Part shown: positions 50,727 to 53,374 of the stretch, in pieces
Position numbering within the stretch: the stretch's first letter is position 1
Layout of the letters: every line of letters begins with the position of its first letter
NCBI GenBank assembly: GCA_937974175.1
Contig: CALJIG010000010.1
Location: 1 to 53,374 of the forward strand
Direction of reading: 5' to 3'
From: an uncultured Ignavibacteria bacterium
GTDB taxonomy: Bacteria > Bacteroidota > Ignavibacteria > Tepidaquicellales > Tepidaquicellaceae
DNA length: 53,374 nt
Notes under the pieces: model-generated
What the model was told of the DNA's origin: nothing
Seen by the model: the letters and a program-made list of their open reading frames with translations, nothing else
Databases searched by the model: none
Position numbers and translations under genes: made by a program

Positions 50727-51914
50727 TTATGGTAAATCTGTATCTTTTGCGTTTTCTGCTCTTTGTAATACTCTAATGTAATTTACAATTGCCCATCTGT
50801 CATCTCTTGAAATCTGCTTTGCATAGCTAGGCATAACATTTTGTCCGTTAGTCATTACATTGTAAATATTTCCATCTGCCCAGTCTCTTACTTTTTTCGA
50901 GTGAAGAGTCGGTGGATTTGGGAACTGATTATTCATCCTGCTATCGCCGGCGCCAAAATAACCGTGGCATGGGCTGCAGTATGTGTTATATTGTTTCTTA
51001 CCTCTTTCTATTGAGAATTCATTCATTGGTACAGGATTCGATAAAAGCTTTACTAATGAATCCGGCATTCCTGTGTATTCATAAGGCATAAATCCTCTTG
51101 CAACAGTTCCGTCAACAGGTCTCTGCATTGAGCGTCCGTCTTTGAAAATATCTGACCTTGTCTGCGGATTTACTCTGAACTGATTATGCATCCAGTCAAA
51201 AGGAAGTATGTTTACTAATTTACCGATTGCTCCATAACCGCCTAGCGCAGTTACAACTGCTACTACTATTAATAAGTAAATGAATTTCTTTTCGAATATC
51301 GGAGAGGTCTTCTGAATATTTTCTTCAGGATAATAAACTACCTCTATATCCTTACCGCCTACTCCGGCTAAAAATGCTTTAACTTTTTCTACATCGAACT
51401 GAGCATCTTCTGCTTCGATAGCTACACCGAATCTTGTGCTCGATGCATATTTCATGAAGTTCGTATCATGCAAAGGATTGCTTATCTGCGGAAGTTTATT
51501 CCACAAGAGTAACATTCCGAATACGCAGAAAAGACCTGTTAATAAAATCGTAAGCTCGAACATAATCGGAATAGAAGCAGTCAAGTTAAAATACGGCTTG
51601 CCTCCGATGATATTCTGATAGTCGATTCCTGACATCCAGCCAATCATACTGACTGCGACTGTTATACCTGTAAGACCTGCAAGAAATGCAAACTTACCGA
51701 TATTAGTATCTTTCATTCGCATCGCAGCGTCCATTCCGTGAAGCGGGTATGGAGTGTATACATCAAATTTATCATAGCCTGCATTTGATGTCTCTCTTGC
51801 AGCATGAGTAATTTCATCAGGCGTATCGAATAATGCAGCTACGGAATGAACCTTGTGTGACCTCGGTACATCCTGCGCTAATTCTTCGTCTAATTTTAAA
51901 ATCTTTTTAAGCAT
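50727..51914 (-). CDS. fused alternative complex III subunits ActD and ActE
   Basis: The 395-residue protein begins with a DUF3341/ActD domain (VAALFDTPDEITHAARETSNAG; YTPYPLHGMDAAM, then two membrane helices near 75-95 and 113-136 and a soluble tail to about 205). A third helix (about 211-230) leads to an ActE-type cytochrome c with CSPCH (C313, C316, H317) and M361 in NVMPSYA. In many bacteria actD and actE are separate genes. Fusion would tether the haem domain to the complex permanently. Confidence 0.92.
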   Translation of the reverse strand: MLKKILKLDEELAQDVPRSHKVHSVAALFDTPDEITHAARETSNAGYDKFDVYTPYPLHGMDAAMRMKDTNIGKFAFLAGLTGITVAVSMIGWMSGIDYQNIIGGKPYFNLTASIPIMFELTILLTGLFCVFGMLLLWNKLPQISNPLHDTNFMKYASSTRFGVAIEAEDAQFDVEKVKAFLAGVGGKDIEVVYYPEENIQKTSPIFEKKFIYLLIVVAVVTALGGYGAIGKLVNILPFDWMHNQFRVNPQTRSDIFKDGRSMQRPVDGTVARGFMPYEYTGMPDSLVKLLSNPVPMNEFSIERGKKQYNTYCSPCHGYFGAGDSRMNNQFPNPPTLHSKKVRDWADGNIYNVMTNGQNVMPSYAKQISRDDRWAIVNYIRVLQRAENAKDTDLP

Positions 51915-51920
51915 AAACTA

Positions 51921-53306
51921 TTAATGTTCTTCTTCTGAATGATGATGATGTGTCGGCTGAGCGCCGGGCACAACTGCTTTTATTTCCGCCAAAGATACTG
52001 ACGGCATAACTTTCACGAATAATAATAATAATGTAAAGAATAATCCAAAGCTTCCGAGTAAAATACCAAAGTCATACATTGTAGGTATATACATACCCCA
52101 GCTTGCAGGTAAGAAATCTCTGTGAAGCGATGTTACGATAATCACAAATCTCTCGAACCACATACCTACGTTTACAAGCAATACAAGTACGAATGTTATA
52201 GGAATAGAACGCCTTATTTTTTTGAACCAGAATAACTGCGGGAAACCTACGTTACATGCAATCATAATCCAGTATGCCCATGCATAAGGACCAAATGCTC
52301 TGTTAATAAATACAAATGACTCGAACTGGTTACCGCTGTACCATGCAATAAAGAACTCCATACCGTAAGCATATCCTACCATTGTACCGGTAGCAAGCAA
52401 AATCTTATTCATCTTTTCAATGTGGTTCAGAGTTATGATATTTTCCATATCATAAACTTTTCTCAGGATTATCAAACAAGTCGATACCATACCGAAACCG
52501 GAGAAAATAGCGCCGGCAACGAAGTAAGGCGGGAAGATTGTTGTATGCCATCCCGGAATAACCGATACGGCAAAGTCAAAAGACACGATTGTATGCACTG
52601 AAAGCACAAGCGGTGTGGAAATACCTGCAAGAATAAGGTAAACCCTTTCGTAGTTCTGCCAGTTCCTGTTTGAGTTTTTCCAGCCAAGGCTAAGCACTGC
52701 GTAAATCGCTTTTTTGATTCCGCTTGTTGCTCTTGATCTCATTAAAGCGATATCAGGAATTAAACCGATACCCCAGAATAAAAATGAAACCGTAAGATAT
52801 GTTGATACTGCGAATACGTCCCACAGAAGAGGTGAAGTAAAGTTCACCCACAATGCGTTCTGATTAGGATAAGGCAGTAAATACCCTGCTAACCATGGGC
52901 GGCCTGTATGCAATACAGGGAAAATACCCGCCGTCATAACTGCGAAAATTGTCATCGCCTCGGCAAATCTTGCGATTGCCGTTCTCCATTTTTGTCTGAA
53001 CAAAAACAGAATTGCCGAAATAAGTGTACCTGCGTGACCAATACCAATCCAGAATACGAAGTTGATAATGTCAAATCCCCAACCCACAGGATTGTTATTT
53101 CCCCACATGCCGATACCGTAGAACAGTGTCATACCTACACAGAATGCGCCAATCAACAAGGCAGTGTTTGCCAGGAGAAAAGATATCAGCCATTTCTTCG
53201 AAGGTTTGCGCTCAGTAGGAGCTAATACTGTATCATCGATTTCTGCAAATGACGAACGCGAGTCTACTAACGGTAATTCCTTAGTGTATGTTGAATCAAA
53301 AGCCAT
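51921..53306 (-). CDS. actC: alternative complex III subunit ActC (NrfD-like)
   Basis: The 461-residue protein has about nine to ten membrane helices and the ActC/NrfD signatures GYGIGMWGNNNPVGWGFDI-like (NNPVGWGFDI), FVFWIGIGHAGTLISAILFL, HTGRPWLAGYLLPYPNQNAL, WVNFTSPLLWD and SVHTIVSFDFAVSVIPGWHT. It quinol-binds and is thought to contribute to proton handling in complex III. The C-terminus is His/Glu-rich (THHHHSEEEH). The last 68 bp of the window are its upstream spacer, in which no gene is seen; actB and actA would be expected further right. Confidence 0.95.
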   Translation of the reverse strand: MAFDSTYTKELPLVDSRSSFAEIDDTVLAPTERKPSKKWLISFLLANTALLIGAFCVGMTLFYGIGMWGNNNPVGWGFDIINFVFWIGIGHAGTLISAILFLFRQKWRTAIARFAEAMTIFAVMTAGIFPVLHTGRPWLAGYLLPYPNQNALWVNFTSPLLWDVFAVSTYLTVSFLFWGIGLIPDIALMRSRATSGIKKAIYAVLSLGWKNSNRNWQNYERVYLILAGISTPLVLSVHTIVSFDFAVSVIPGWHTTIFPPYFVAGAIFSGFGMVSTCLIILRKVYDMENIITLNHIEKMNKILLATGTMVGYAYGMEFFIAWYSGNQFESFVFINRAFGPYAWAYWIMIACNVGFPQLFWFKKIRRSIPITFVLVLLVNVGMWFERFVIIVTSLHRDFLPASWGMYIPTMYDFGILLGSFGLFFTLLLLFVKVMPSVSLAEIKAVVPGAQPTHHHHSEEEH

Positions 53307-53374
53307 TCGTTTTTCAGTAAATTAAATTTTATTTATAACTGAACTACTTATAAAAATTATTATTAAAGATAATT

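Overview
The window is A+T-rich, gene-dense chromosomal DNA from a Gram-negative bacterium. The lineage looks like the Bacteroidota/Chlorobi/Ignavibacteria group (inference). The supporting signs are a secreted beta-propeller protein with a type IX secretion (Por) C-terminal sorting domain, alternative complex III coupled to an A2-type cytochrome oxidase, two LpxA-type acyltransferases (so an LPS outer membrane), many lipobox proteins, and start sites that mostly lack a strong Shine-Dalgarno. Several genes start at TTG. I saw no rRNA, tRNA, CRISPR array or intact transposase.

Layout. 1-518: 5' part of a TrmB-type regulator with two palindromes in front of it. 627-8560, minus strand: namZ-like, pepA, then a tight run of a TTG-started nrnA, panB, a CYTH protein, two tandem lpxA paralogs and a GT2 glycosyltransferase. 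8561-9062: gene-free, with a 112-bp nested palindrome. 9063-11584: livK and livH of a branched-chain amino acid ABC transporter (livM, livG and livF absent), separated by a four-helix-bundle (23S rRNA intervening-sequence-type) gene framed by long inverted repeats. 11722-16246, minus: a tricorn-type protease, two tandem inverted-repeat elements, engB, and a vapB antitoxin with a decayed vapC. 16354-17922: T9SS propeller protein. 17923-18790: a dense nest of palindromic and direct repeats. 18791-20086: an ECF sigma factor, a small membrane protein and a cysteine-less HMA-fold protein. 20178-22613, minus: DUF1272, SDR, a nucleotide-binding-domain-less ABC membrane domain and a small membrane protein. 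22762-24747: lrp-like regulator and glnA. 24879-31151: DUF4349 lipoprotein, radical SAM protein, YbjQ, RapZ C-domain, MFS, a propeller-like protein and YjbQ. 31208-35904, minus: lipoprotein, trxA, dnaE. 36175-40206: outer-membrane and lipoprotein genes, then a second sigma factor with a putative anti-sigma protein. 40270-41807, minus: sirtuin and a DUF1186-like protein.

41893-53306 is one long minus-strand respiratory operon. In transcription order it reads actC, a fused actD-actE, actF, an extra monohaem cytochrome c, sco1, coxA, coxC, coxD (subunit IV), coxB, ctaB and a polytopic membrane cytochrome c. Quinol oxidation by alternative complex III would pass electrons through the membrane-tethered cytochromes to CoxB CuA and the CoxA haem-copper centre; Sco1 and CtaB mature the oxidase. 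actA/actB would lie beyond the right edge.

The least ordinary parts are the intergenic repeats: several unrelated palindromic families, the repeat nest before the 18.8-kb sigma factor, and the inverted-repeat-framed four-helix-bundle gene in the liv operon.
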